A DNA stretch of 64,000 nucleotides from Chamaecrista fasciculata (taxonomy: Eukaryota; Streptophyta; Magnoliopsida; Fabales; Fabaceae). Each line of letters begins with the position of its first letter. Within the stretch, counting starts at the first letter, position 1. The translations under genes were made by a program, and so were the position numbers. The stretch is taken from NCBI GenBank assembly GCA_003254925.1, contig QANZ01053421.1, forward strand, positions 61,148 to 125,147, read 5' to 3'. Under the pieces are notes generated by a model. It did not search any database. It had not been told where the DNA came from and worked only from the letters and a program-made list of their open reading frames with translations. This document shows positions 24,187 through 36,662 of this stretch, in pieces.

Positions 24187-24703
24187 GGTGGTCACATCGT
24201 GCTCCTTATAACTCCGCCTCCTTAATTCCCTCCCATTTCTGCCAGACCCCTCAAATAACGGCTTGTTACTTCTGTTCTGTTTGCATGCTTAATCTCGGAA
24301 GCTGATGTGAGCCTTCTTTCTTCTGTGCTTTTCTGCAATGAAGTTGTCAGACTCAACGGACTCCATGAAGTTGTACAAGTAGTAGTAAATAGTAATAGTG
24401 TGTTTCGACTTTCGTGTTTGGAGTCTCCGGCGGGAAGTTTGGGTAATTATTGATAGTTCCTGTTGAAATGTAAATTTGTGATTAGCGAAACTCTCGATAA
24501 TTTTGAGTATGAGAGTCGCTTTTGTTTCCATTTTTAGGGAGGGGCATTTGATGAGTTTAATTTCAGGCATTATTATTAGGGCGTTTCCGAGTTAATGTGC
24601 AAAATTCTGTACAAAAGAGGCAAAAAAAACAAAAAATGCGAAAATCTCTGATTCGTCTCCTTAATTTAGAAAAGATTAACTTGTTAATGTTGTGGTGGTG
24701 ATC

Positions 24704-27700
24704 ATGACAAGGGCTGTGCGCAATAGGATACTCAAGGATGCGAATGGTGATATTAGTGATCATCTACGCAACCACATCCATTTAACAAATTGCATTCACT
24801 TGAAGAACCATATGCACAAGAACAGTCCCATTCTTGCTGATAGGTCACTGATGAGAGACCTCGTCGTGCTTCAACGATCCCGGTCTCTGAGAGACCCTTC
24901 TGCAAGTCCTCCTTCATGGCATTCCCCTTCTATAATTGATGTGCTCTCCAAGAGGGTTGAAAATGATACCATGGTTCAGGAAGGAAGGAAGTCTGTAGGA
25001 ATTGAACGGCGTAAAGAAGGAAGAAGATTATCGGGAACCTCGCCGCCTGTGGTTAGTTTAGGTTCTTCAAAAGTTGCTCCAGGAGAGGTGAGCAGGGGCA
25101 ATGATGGAGGGTCAGTGAGTAGAGATCGTAGTAGCCGGAGTGGAGTAGGGGACGGCAGGAAAATTGGAAGAGAAGAGTCTGGTAGGAAGACTGACAGGCC
25201 TAATTATTTGGGTCTTAGTGAAGAGCAACTTTTCAATCAACTTGGGAAAGATTTGGCTGAAGATGTCATTTCAAGGCACTCTGAATCGAAAGAGAGAAAG
25301 AACAAACAAAGAGCAAAGCATGTTCGAGATGTTCCGGTCAAGACTCTTTCTGAGCAGCTGCATGATGTTCCACTAGAGAGTGATGATTTGGCATCCTCAA
25401 ACATTAATAATGCTCGAGGAAGGTTTCCAAGGCAGAATAAAATTACTGAGGAGCCAGGACCCAGCATGCGTGGTCAAGGCAATGGAATGAATAGGGTTAA
25501 AAGGCGTAAATTTCGAAGTGCAAGAAGAGCTCGAGCTTCTGTGGCTGCTAGAGATGCTGGAGCTGAGAATGAACTGTCTGTCGCATCCAATTCGTTAGCT
25601 CATGGTTCAGCCCACCACCACAGATATCACGCAGAAGATGCAGATGATTACGAGGATGAGAATGTCAGTAGGGCACCCAAAAATGGGTGTGGCATTCCTT
25701 GGAATTGGTCAAGAATTCATCACAGAGGTAAAACATTCCTTGACATGGCTGGAAGAAGTTTATCTTGTGGTTTATCTGACAATAGGTTAAAGAGAGGAGC
25801 ATTGGATGCCAATGGAAGACATATTTCCGACATGCCTTTGGCGTCCGACCAATCAAGCTCGTTTACTAGGTCTGATCCTGAGGCACTACCTTTACTAGTT
25901 GAGGCATCTGGATCTCAAGGAAGCTCGGAGAATGCTTGTTGGCGGCATGACTACTCTGGTGAACTTGGTATTTATGCTGATAATTTATTCAAGAATGATA
26001 TTGATTCTGACCTTGCTTCTGAAGCTAGATCTGGAGATCAGCATAGATTGAGAGGGAATCATCGTAGCAGGCACCAAAGCTTAACCCAAAAATATTTGCC
26101 ACGAACCTTCAGAGACTTGGTTGGGCAGAATTTGGTGGCACAAGCTCTCTCAAATGCAGTGATGAAAAGGAAAATTGGGTTTTTGTATGTGTTTTATGGA
26201 CCTCATGGTACTGGAAAAACTTCTTGTGCTCGCATTTTTGCTAGAGCTTTAAATTGTCATTCTTCAGAACACCCAAAACCTTGTGGCTTCTGCAATTCTT
26301 GCATTTCACAAGACATGGGCAAGAATAGAAATATAAGGGAAGTTGGTCCAGTCAGTAATTTAGACTTCGAGAGCATCATGGATCTACTTGACAACATGAT
26401 TGTTTCCCAGCTTACATCACAGTATAGAGTGTTTATTTTTGATGACTGTGATACACTGTCTGCTGACTGCTGGAGTGCCATATCGAAGGTCATTGATCGA
26501 GCACCTAGACGTGTGGTTTTTATACTTGTTAGTTCAAGTCTTGATGGATTGCCTCATATAATCATATCCAGGTGTCAGAAATTCTTTTTTCCAAAGCTGA
26601 AGGATTCAGACATTATGTATACATTGCAGCGGATTGCAACCAAAGAAGGTCTAGAAATTGATAAGGATGCCCTGAAACTTATTGTATCAAGATCAGATGG
26701 ATCATTGAGAGATGCTGAGATGACTCTTGAACAGCTTAGTTTGCTTGGGCAGAGAATATCAGTTCCTCTCGTTCAGGAATTGGTAAGTTGTTTCTATATA
26801 TTGATTATATTCTCAAATCCTCTTCCATTTGTCTCCACTTATTTATTGTGAACACTTATTTTTTGGCACTACACATCTCTGTGAAGTTGCTACTTAATAG
26901 GCTTATGGAGTATAGTTCCCATTATGGAGATGTGAAGTGGTTTGCCTTACTGGGAAACTTAAAATACCCTGGTCTATGTAATTTGTGAGTTTAGATAGTT
27001 ATTTCATTCGTTCTGAAGAGCAGGGTATGTGTTTAACATGGAAATCCTTTTCTTTCTCTCTCTCCCCCTCCCCCTTGACTTTTTTTTCTAGTGCTTTGGT
27101 CTCGTTTAGATGCAATGCTAGATACTGTACCATGATGACTAGACCTTTGTTGAACAGAAAATGCTTGAAGGGTTTACAAACTAAGGAATGAAGGATCTGA
27201 TCACTAGAACTTTTCCAGGCCTCAATTAGACTGAAGTCAGGCATATTGCCAGTGCCTTAGATATTATGTCTTTAGTCTAGTGTTTGAAATTCTATCTCCA
27301 ACATTGTTGAGAGCCTTGGCTCCTCTGGTGATAGTTGTTGTATCCATATATATTGGCCATTCTCTGGTCTTATAGGAATCCTTTGTGTGATCATCTTAAT
27401 TCATCAAAGTCAAAATTGTAGGTTTTCACCTGTGAGTTAATTCTAGGCATTATGTTCAATTTTGGTACTTCCACCTTTGGGAAATAGTCATCCATCCTAG
27501 GCTTCGATGTTTTGCAATGTGAACAGGAAGCTTACTGACAGAAAATAAATTTGGATAGTAATGTGTATTGTGGCACCAGAACCAGGGTGGGGGTGACAAG
27601 GCACTTAAAACGATATTTAGCATACCCTCTTCTTACTCTTTTATTAGATTCCCAGTACCCACACACGCACGTTATTTATATTCTTTGATCAAGCTCTTCT

Positions 27701-30700
27701 TTGCTAGGTTATTGTGTAACTTGTTATCATTGTTATACTTGAATTAATCTAAATTTAAGTCCTTTATTCAGGTAGGGCTAATCTCTGATGAGAAATTGGT
27801 CGATCTGCTTGATTTGGCATTATCTGCAGACACAGTTAACACTGTGAAGAATTTAAGAGTGATAATGGAAACTGGTGTTGAGCCATTAGCTTTAATGTCA
27901 CAGCTTGCTACCGTTATTACTGATATACTTGCTGGAACCTATGATTTCACAAGAGATAGGCGGCGAAGGAAGTTTTTTAGGAGACAGCCATGTAAGTAAA
28001 TAACAACCTTTTCTATATATAGGCTATCAGGTTTTCAGTTTACTGCTCAGGTGATTCTGATCATGTTAATTCTCCTATGTGAGTAAATGTAAATATTTAC
28101 TGCTTCACCTTTTCAATTTTTCCATCACTCATGCATCATTTGACAAGTTATTTTACCATTTTCCTTTAGGTTTTAGAATTGGCTATCCATCTGAAATTTT
28201 GTCTAATGTTACTCACATGAGATTTTACATCTTTAGAGAGTGAATTGTCTTTATCTGGTTTCATAGCAATGGGTTTATGTTTGTTATATTCATTCTTTCA
28301 CAAATTAATGATACTAACTTCTGTCACAGTATCAAAAGAAGACATGGAAAAGCTACGCCAAGCCTTGAAAACTTTATCGGAGGCTGAGAAGCAGTTGAGG
28401 ACGTCAAATGACAAACTGACATGGCTCACGGCTGCATTGCTCCAACTCGCTCCTGACCAGCAATATATGTTGCCTACTTCATCTGATAATAGTTTTAATC
28501 ATAGTCCCTTGCCCCTAAATAATGCAGATGGGAGAGAGGCATCCAGAAGAACAAGTAATATTATTCAAATTCCTAGCAAAGAAAGACGTTTATCTATGGA
28601 TGGTAGGATTGACAATTTCCATGCTGGAACTTCAGCTGATGGTATGACAAAGGGTCTTAGTTCAGATAAAAGAAGACTTCCCATGGCCGGTTTTGCACCT
28701 CAACAGACATCTTCACACGTTTCTGATATGATTCGGATTAATGGCAGGCAAGCCTCTGGTAAAAACCGTAAAGGAATTGAAGAGATATGGTTGGAGGTGC
28801 TTGACAGGATTCAAGATAATGATCTGAAAGAATTTTTATATCAAGAAGCCAAGCTGATCTCTGTTAGTTTTGGTGCAGGTGAGTTTTTATAATGTTCTTC
28901 ATTATACTTATCCACCAATGCAATTAATCATCTGTCTTAGATATAGACCCTCATCCCCCAACCAAGCAGTGCCATGCTCAATGATAACGGCATAAGTAAA
29001 TTTTTCAAACATGCATATCAGATTGAGGAACATTAGAGGATTATAGTATCAACTAAAGGGCCTTGTATTATAGTGCATTATAAGTTCCATCCATTAGGAG
29101 TTAGGCCACCTGCAACCTTAGCTATGGCTTTAGAGTTTGCATAGTTGAAGCTTGTTATTAGTCCCCTGTTATGCTCAACTTTTTATGTGCTTTTATCAGT
29201 GGATTTTCTTTCTGCCTGTATGGGACCCTTTTTTCAGGGAACATTTCAAACAATGTCTGGTGCATGTATTACTGTATAGTATCTTAATTATTGAAAGGCA
29301 GGGCTTGATATGTTGTTGGATATCATTTCTGGCCGTGTTGGTTAGTTTTAAAAAGACTGTTTCTTGTTTGATTTAGTTTTAGTTGCTATGATTGTTTTGC
29401 TTCTGTCACTAACATATTATTCTTACATTTACTAATTGTAGTTTGATGCTTTATTCTGCAGCTCCAACTGTACAGTTAATGACCAGTTCCCAACTGACAA
29501 AAACTGCCGAGAAGTTCAGGGGCCATATCTTACAAGCATTCAAATCTGTCCTTGGATCTTCTGTAACATTAGAAATTAGATGTGAATCAACTAAAGATTC
29601 AGGGTCAGGATCTCAACTGCCTCTCATGCTACCTGCCACTAAGGATGGTTCTTCTCAGATAAGAGACTTAAATGCAGTTGGCTCTCAAGCCCATCACCCT
29701 GGGTCTATTGAGATCAAAACGGGCGAAATTGTAGAAGAAGCAGCCTCTCCGAAAGAGCACAAGAATAATGAGCAGCAGGCTGATGTTAACAAAAAGCCAA
29801 TAGTGACATCGCACTTAGAAAGAAGGAAACTTAGGGAACAAAGTCAGAGTCGAAGTATTGTAAGAAGTAAGGTTTCCCTTGCTCATGTAATCCAGCAGGC
29901 TGAAGGACGGACACAGCGAAATGGGTGGTCAAAACGCAAAGCAGTTTCCATTGCTGAAAAGCTTGAACAAGAGAATCTGTAAGTGTTGGCATTCTGTCCA
30001 TTTCCCTTTTATCTGCACTATTGCTAGTTTTAGATTGGAAGAGTGGTTCATTGATTGAAATTTTAGAATAATAGGAGGATAAAGTTGCAGGTCTAATAAA
30101 TGTATCGTCTCCAACTTTAATTTGGCATTTCAAGAGTATGGGAAATGTATTATTATGCTCTATCACACACTTGTAGATGAGCTGGTGGAAGGTGTGATTA
30201 GTTTCAAAAATCAGATTTTTTTAGGGCAAAATGAATACTGGCAGAAGTTTGTGAGCTAAAAATTGTTTGATATAGAACTATAATTAACTCAAGATAAGTG
30301 TTACCTAGAACTATATGCTATTATGCTAGATTAAAAGACTTTTTGATTTGGATGTCATTTTGGGGAAAAAAGTTTCCTCAAAAAATCCAAATTAATAAAG
30401 TTTTCTCTTATAGGTCCAATGTGATTTTTTTATGTGACATTTTTTTCCTGCATTTTCTGCAAATTTTGTGTAGTTCTCGATATCAGTGTCACGTGGTAGC
30501 ACTGGAAATTTTAAAAAATAGATACAAGATCAAAATGTCACATCTAGCCTATGTTGGAAAAACTTTTTCCTTTGAATTTATGGGAATTTTTTTTCCTCCC
30601 AAAATGCCGTTGGAGTCCAAAAGTCAGATTGAAATGAATAATTCACCTCAAATACAGAGTGTAGGATAGTTATGTTTATGCTAGAACTACATAAGAATAT

Positions 30701-32176
30701 TGAATTTTTGACTTTTCAGGAGACTGGAGCCAAGATCAAGGAACTTGCTATGCTGGAAAGCATCTAGAGTAACACGACGGAAGGTAATGCATTTGATCTT
30801 TAAATTCATTGTCGGAGTGGATTAGAAAATAAAATACTATCATCTACTAAATATCTGTTTTTCAATATTTACTTTTCGTAGTATGATTTGAGACTTGAGA
30901 GCTATGATTATAGTTTTTATTCATGCTAAAATTTTACCCAACATTGGTTCTGCACACTGCACTTCAGTGCATGTTTTTGTCTAATTTACTGCACTGAACC
31001 ATTAATGGAAAGTGGCATCGTACAACTTCTTTCTGAAGGCAAACAGAACTGTACTTTTGCACATCATTGTACTATCATCTTCTATGAAGGGGCAGTATTT
31101 TGTTTCTATATACTTGGAGGTCTATGCTTTTAGAGGCTCCTAGATAACTATTATTTTTACTAGTTTGAATATTAAATTTCAAATTTACAATTCTATTCAT
31201 GCCTTTATTTAATTTCAACACCTTCAAAGTGAAATAGAAGAGTAAATAAAGCAAAAGGTTAATGCCTATATTATTGTTTTTCCGTGAAATACAAAGACAA
31301 TTTTGCCAGCTTATTAGATACAATTTTTATTTCTAATCTATAGTTGGCAAAACACCCTTTCGTGCCCCTAAAATTTGCGGTGATTTTCAGTTATGCCCCT
31401 AACGTTTCATTTGTGTCAGTTGTGCCCTCAATGTGAAACGTTAGTTTCAATTATGCCCCCACCCTCGTTAGTGTACCGTTTTTCGGAACTTTTGAGCTTC
31501 GATCCGTGTTCATTTCAGTTTTTTTTTATAAATGAGTTTATGGGTACTCATTTTCGGCTCCTAAGGATCATTTTGCACATGAAAATTTTGAGAAAAATGC
31601 TTCGTTTTGCTGCATTTCGTTTTGGTTCTTTTTGGGGTTCATCGGGTCTGATTTTCTTCGGATTTGGAGCTATTTTGAGCTTAATCTTTGAAATTGATCC
31701 AAGGAATCAAGTTTGTGATGTCCGAAAATTAAAACCCATATGAAATCTGATCAAAACCGAGCACAAATCGTGCGAAAATGGTGTTTTTTTTTGTGGATGA
31801 TTGAAATTGGGGGCATAATTGAAACTAACGTTTCACATTGAGGGCACAACTGACACAAATGAAAAGTTAGGGGCATAATTGAAAATCACCGCAAACGTTA
31901 GGGGCACGAAATAGTGTTTTGCCTTTATAGTTTTATACAAGTTAGTTATTGTTTGGACATGCTGTCCTTGTAGCCGTGGCTGATAATCCACTTACTCTAC
32001 TTTGGTTTTTATATATATATATGTTCTCTATTTTTCATATTTTTGAGGATGCTATTGTTGATATATTTATATTGCATTTGCAGCTTTCACGTTTGAAAGT
32101 TAGGACCCGAAAAGCACATGCGTTGCTGAACCTGGTTTCATGTGGGAAATGTCTCAGTTCTAAATCTCCAAGGTAG
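24704..32176 (+). CDS. STICHEL-like protein (DNA polymerase III gamma/tau-like AAA protein), complete, six exons
   Basis: STICHEL proteins are plant-specific relatives of bacterial clamp-loader subunits; STICHEL itself controls trichome branching. Exons: 24704-26782, 27772-27991, 28330-28878, 29462-29978, 30720-30783, 32084-32176, all with GT-AG borders and matching phase, giving 1,173 codons plus stop. The start MTRAVRNRILKDANGD is an ATG; an upstream in-frame GTG at 24692 is not used. Visible: Walker A GPHGTGKT (residues 499-506), zinc-binding cysteines 518, 527, 530 and 533, Walker B DDCD (580-583), ISRCQKFFF sensor region, SDGSLRDAE, and a C-terminal KVSLAHVIQQAEG / NGWSKRKAVSIAEKLEQENL block. 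Closest by recall to Arabidopsis STICHEL-like 3/4. A long basic, low-complexity N-terminus precedes the ATPase. MULE-like inserts lie in introns 4 and 5. Confidence 0.95.
30337..30625. mobile_element. MULE-like MITE in intron 4 of the STICHEL-like gene
   Basis: The left end GACTTTTTGATTTGGATGTC is roughly inverted at the right end (ATGCCGTTGGAGTCCAAAAG, then TC). Flanking 9-mers AGATTAAAA (30328-30336) and AGATTGAAA (30626-30634) match at 8 of 9. Confidence 0.6.
31346..31923. mobile_element. MULE-like TIR element in intron 5 of the STICHEL-like gene, 578 bp
   Basis: Ends GGCAAAACACCCTTTCGTGC and GCACGAAATAGTGTTTTGCC are inverted; arms extend inward through GGGCATAATTGAAACTAACG. Flanks TCTATAGTT (31337-31345) and TTTATAGTT (31924-31932) match at 8 of 9. 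Inserted in a 1.3-kb intron, at least 160 bp from the last exon. Confidence 0.75.
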
Positions 32177-32625
32177 TTTTGTGCGGCTTCAATTCCAAGG
32201 ATTCATTCATTCAAGAGCCATTTGTATTGTCTGTATTTAGGCTTTTTCCTGATGTTTAGTAGGTTCAATTTTTACAGGTCAAGCCTCTTTCTTTGTTATT
32301 TAATTTAATAAGATTACGAGGTTGTATATTTGACTGAAAAAAAATGTAGCAAAGTGTAGTAGGCAGCAATTCCAATTTAGTGATATCATATCATATGTTT
32401 TCCCTTCTTAGCAATAAAACTCTCACTTAATTTCTAGCTAGATTTAATTCCATGTGCTTAATGACGTGACAGGAAAGGAATGCTTATCTAAACGCACGCC
32501 TAGAGAGTGTAAAATTGTTATGAAGTTGTATCCACAACTTTATATGATGACACTCATCCACCGTCAGTGATTACATTGCAGTTGAAACTGATAACAATGA
32601 CATCAACAGATGAATAAATTCCAAA

Positions 32626-33786
32626 GGCCATAGTGCGAATTTGGTCCTATAACTTTGCTTCAGTTCCCAAATCAGTCCTATAACTTTTTTGTCTCGAATT
32701 TGGTCTTGTATTTTTGCTTTAGGTCCCAAATCAGTCCTATATCTCTTTTTGTTTTATTTTTGGTCTCATATGTTTTGAAAACCTCCCATCGTTAGTCCTC
32801 TGTCTATTTTAAATTACAGTTTAGTCCTGAAAACTTTAAGTCCTTTTCACTTTGGTCCCTAACTATCAAAATGAAAGTGAAAGAGCTTCTCTAAAGATTC
32901 TCAAACCTTACATCTTGGTCTCTAATCCATGAATTCTTCATGAAATGGAATAGAAATGCAAAAAGAAAACAAAAATTAAAAGCAAATGACAGAGGGACCA
33001 AAATTGAAAACGCAGAAAATTTAAAATCCACCGGAAACATACGGAAATCGCCGAGAAACTCAAAAACTCATCCAAAAACTCCAATTCTCACTGAAATCTC
33101 ACTCAAATAATCGCCCTCAAATGCTTTAAGAAAGAATTTTCGAAAATCCAAACTTTTGAGGAGGGAGGTGATAGATGAAATGTAAGGGATTTCAGAACTT
33201 TTCTCTCGAAATCACCAAATGTAAGGGTATCTTTTATCACCTCCCTCATCAAAAGTTTGGATTTTCGAAATTTTTTTTAAAGCATTTGAGGGCGATTATT
33301 TGAGTGAGATTTCAGTGAGAATTGAGGTTTTTGGATGAGTTCTTGAGTTTCTCGGCGATTTCCGACGAGTTTGGGGCATTTTTCGGTGGGTTTTAAATTT
33401 TCTGCGTTTTCAGTTTTGGTCCCTCTGTCATTTGCTTTAATTTGTGTTGCTTTTGCATTTCTATTCCATTTCATGAAAAATTCATGGATTAGAGACCACG
33501 ATATAAGGTTTGAGAATCTTCAGGGTTGCTCTTTCATTTTCATTTCGATAGTAAGGGACTAAAGTGAAAGGGACTTGAAGTTTTCAGGACTAAACTATAA
33601 TTTAAAATAGACGGAGGACTAGTAGTTGGAGGTTTTCAAAACATATAGGACCAAAACTGAGACAAAAAAAGATATAGGACTGATTTGGGACCTATAACAA
33701 AGATACAGGACCAAATTCGAGACAAAAAGCTATAGAACTGATTTGGGAACTGAGCAAAGTTAGAGGACCAAATTCGCATTTTGGCC
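32626..33786. mobile_element. 1.16-kb palindromic MULE-like element with perfect 9-bp TSD
   Basis: AATTCCAAA flanks it on both sides (32617-32625 and 33787-33795). Ends are GGCCATAGTGCGAATTTGG and CCAAATTCGCATTTTGGCC. The arms pair over nearly the whole length, for example AGAGACCACGATATAAGG on the right with CCTTACATCTTGGTCTCT on the left. It lies 450 bp past the STICHEL-like stop codon, possibly beyond the transcript end. No coding capacity. Confidence 0.8.
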
Positions 33787-33799
33787 AATTCCAAAAGAA

Positions 33800-36640
33800 A
33801 AACATCAACAGATGAATAGATATTAGCCAACCAGGTGCATGCTCATAGGGTTTTCAAGGCTTATTCTTCACATTAATAAATTACTGAGATATGTCATTAC
33901 CCATTAACTGGTGATTATTTTCAGAATTTTAACTACTATAGCATCAGAAAACGTCTATACTAGCTTGTTTCAAACGATTTGCTCAAGTCTAAAATGTACA
34001 ACTTGAAAAAGGCGGACTCAACTTATAGGTGATTAGTTCATGGAAACTCTGGACAATCATAAATTCATGCTTATTATAGGTGATGTTTTACGCGATGTGG
34101 TCAAATAGATGGTACTATTGTTCCCAGCCAAATGGACAGACTAACGGGTTGAGCTTAAAATGCATTAATAAATTCTTATGATGATCATGAGTCATGACTA
34201 ATGAATGGGGCACAGGCCAATCAACCATTATGTTTCAATCTACTTTGAGATGGGACAAGGGTAGAATGTTAAAATTACAAAATATATAGAAACAATGAAA
34301 TAGAGAATCCTAACAAAAAAATTGCTTTTTGCACAAGGTTTGACCTTACTTTATGAACTATACAAACTACACTTCAGGATACTTAAGGTTAGTCAAGGAA
34401 CCAAGTAGCAACAGTGACTCACTATCAACGCAAATCAGAGCACATAACCAGAAAATGCTGAACCAGTGCTAGCAAAAATAGTCCATAAAATTTATCGAAA
34501 TGAGAGCAAAAGAAACCCATCCCCCAGTTCTCCCACTTTCCGTTTTTCCAATGAAAATTATACAGCAGCCTACAATAAAAATATTTGCGGCAAACAATCA
34601 TGTATCAAAAATCTCCAATCTTGCGCTTGATATTAGAAGTAGCAGAATATGTAAACACCAGCCCACATAGATCTGCTTGGCAACTTCAATCACAATAGCT
34701 TTACAAAGATAATTATGTTAGAGAGCCAAGATCAAAAGGAAGGCAATATCTTCAACAAATTTCAATATGCCAATTGCCCAGCACCAAAGGCACATGCACA
34801 AAACACGTCATGCAAGATTATTTCAGGGTTCTAGGGCGGTAGTGTTCATTCTCTTGGGTGGCAACTGGCAACTGGCAACTAGCTGCTCAGACTCAGCTTG
34901 CTGCTTCTGGATGATGACAAAAGATGCCGATCATCAGTGAACTCAACAAAATGTCTGGCCATTAATTAAATATGGCATCACAACATTAACCATCTAACCT
35001 GACAGTGCTGCAGCAACTATTTCAAGAGTGCTGCTGTATATAATTAACTGGTACCGCAACCTCTGTACCCAAGTTTTACCATTACAATTGTCCAAGTATG
35101 CAACAGATACGAGCAGGTCCAACATCAGCGCCACAACCTTCATGTTACATATTCTTTTACCAAAACCATCACAAAATACCATAAGAAGATAGCTGATGAA
35201 TCCAAACATTGCAAATTATGCTTACGCACAAGCAGAAATCAACAGCTCTTGAATTCAACCTTATCATGAAGCACAAGGACAACATTCAGTTCGACCATAA
35301 GATGATTAGCTCAATATTCCATGTCAAGTTGCCAAATTTACCTGAGAAAGAAATAGAGGAACAAAATGAAAGAATTAATAGCTATGTTTTTTATATGAAA
35401 GAGAAAGATTTTCATAAATGATTAGAGCAAAAGATGAAATCAGGGTTTCTTTTGCTTTAAAGAAGGAATAGAAGCAGCAAAGGATAAATAATATCAGCCC
35501 TCTTTCCAGATTTTGTTTTTTCTTTTTGGAAAATCAATTAATCTGCGCATAAAAATAAGGGGACACTTAGTGGCTGTGGGTTCTTCAACATACATCGGGA
35601 ACAAAACCACAATTTGATACATGTATGAAAAGAAAAGGTAAAAGACCACATTTAACTTGATGCAATGTTCTTTTTTAATGAACAAGAGAGAACAAGGCCC
35701 AACCTGATTATGAACAAGAAAGAAAGGAAAAATAAACGACAGCAAACAACAACAACGAAACAAAAATGTTGGAAACTCTCAGAATAACATGTCGTAAAAT
35801 CATTCCTTTGCTGCCACTCAGAATAAGTCAGAGATAAAAATCTATGAAGTGAGAACAAAGTAAATCACCAGCTTTCCTTCTGAATAGCTTGCCTCGGAAA
35901 CAGAAAACATAAGACCAGCCTAATCCAAGTTATGTTGAATAACATGTTAATAGCTTTTGAGATCAAGACTTGGCAAACTAATTTTACAAGAAAGTATAGA
36001 TAACTAAGAATCAGATACTATTTATGTTAATAAAGTTAGTGTATTGAGATAACAAGCTTTTGATAAATCCTGCAAAGGTTCATATCATAAATTATATGAA
36101 GGAAACTTACATGTTAAATTAGTAATCTCCTTGACTTTCAATGTAATCAAGATAACAGTTACGAAATCACCAATTGTAAAACTGACATTTGCATACTTCA
36201 AACAAGCAAGTGGGTATTATTCATTTATCAATCTAATTCAGATTTTTTTTTTTTTTGAAGGGGGAGGGGGGGCATCTTTCTGGAAGAAATTAATGCTGCA
36301 AGCAGTTAAACGTAGTTACAGAAAAAAGCAAAAGTGGTCATCTAGACAGCTCTGCTTAGACTCCACAGTTCCATATTACTTAAATATACATTGTGCATAC
36401 ACACCCAAAGGTCATTATTAGGAATAGGAAAAACAAAAGGACAGGCCCAAGAAAATTTCAAATGATAGATAATTTGGGTAAAAGATATTTTATGCACCTT
36501 GGATCAGAGAAAGAAGCTGATACACAAAAGCAGGTGGAAATCACATAATTTCTCCAGCTTCTACACCAGCTGAACAAGAAGCAGGTGAGTTGTCTCAGTT
36601 AAACAGACACCTGTACGTTGATGACCTTGATTTAAAATCT
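33800..36640. other. Gene-free interval between convergent genes
   Basis: No protein-coding sequence was recognised on either strand. Minus-strand signals (for example an AG acceptor-like border near 35008 and a CAACTGG triplet repeat near 34862-34880) could belong to a long or spliced 3' UTR of the PPR gene. Short open frames here lack codon structure or similarity. Confidence 0.45.
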
Positions 36641-36662
36641 CAAAAAGACAATCCACATCTGA

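Noticed and set aside
24692..24703. Upstream in-frame GTG as start of the STICHEL-like protein
   Set aside because: It is GTG, whereas the ATG at 24704 begins the MTRAVRNRILKD block conserved in the family.
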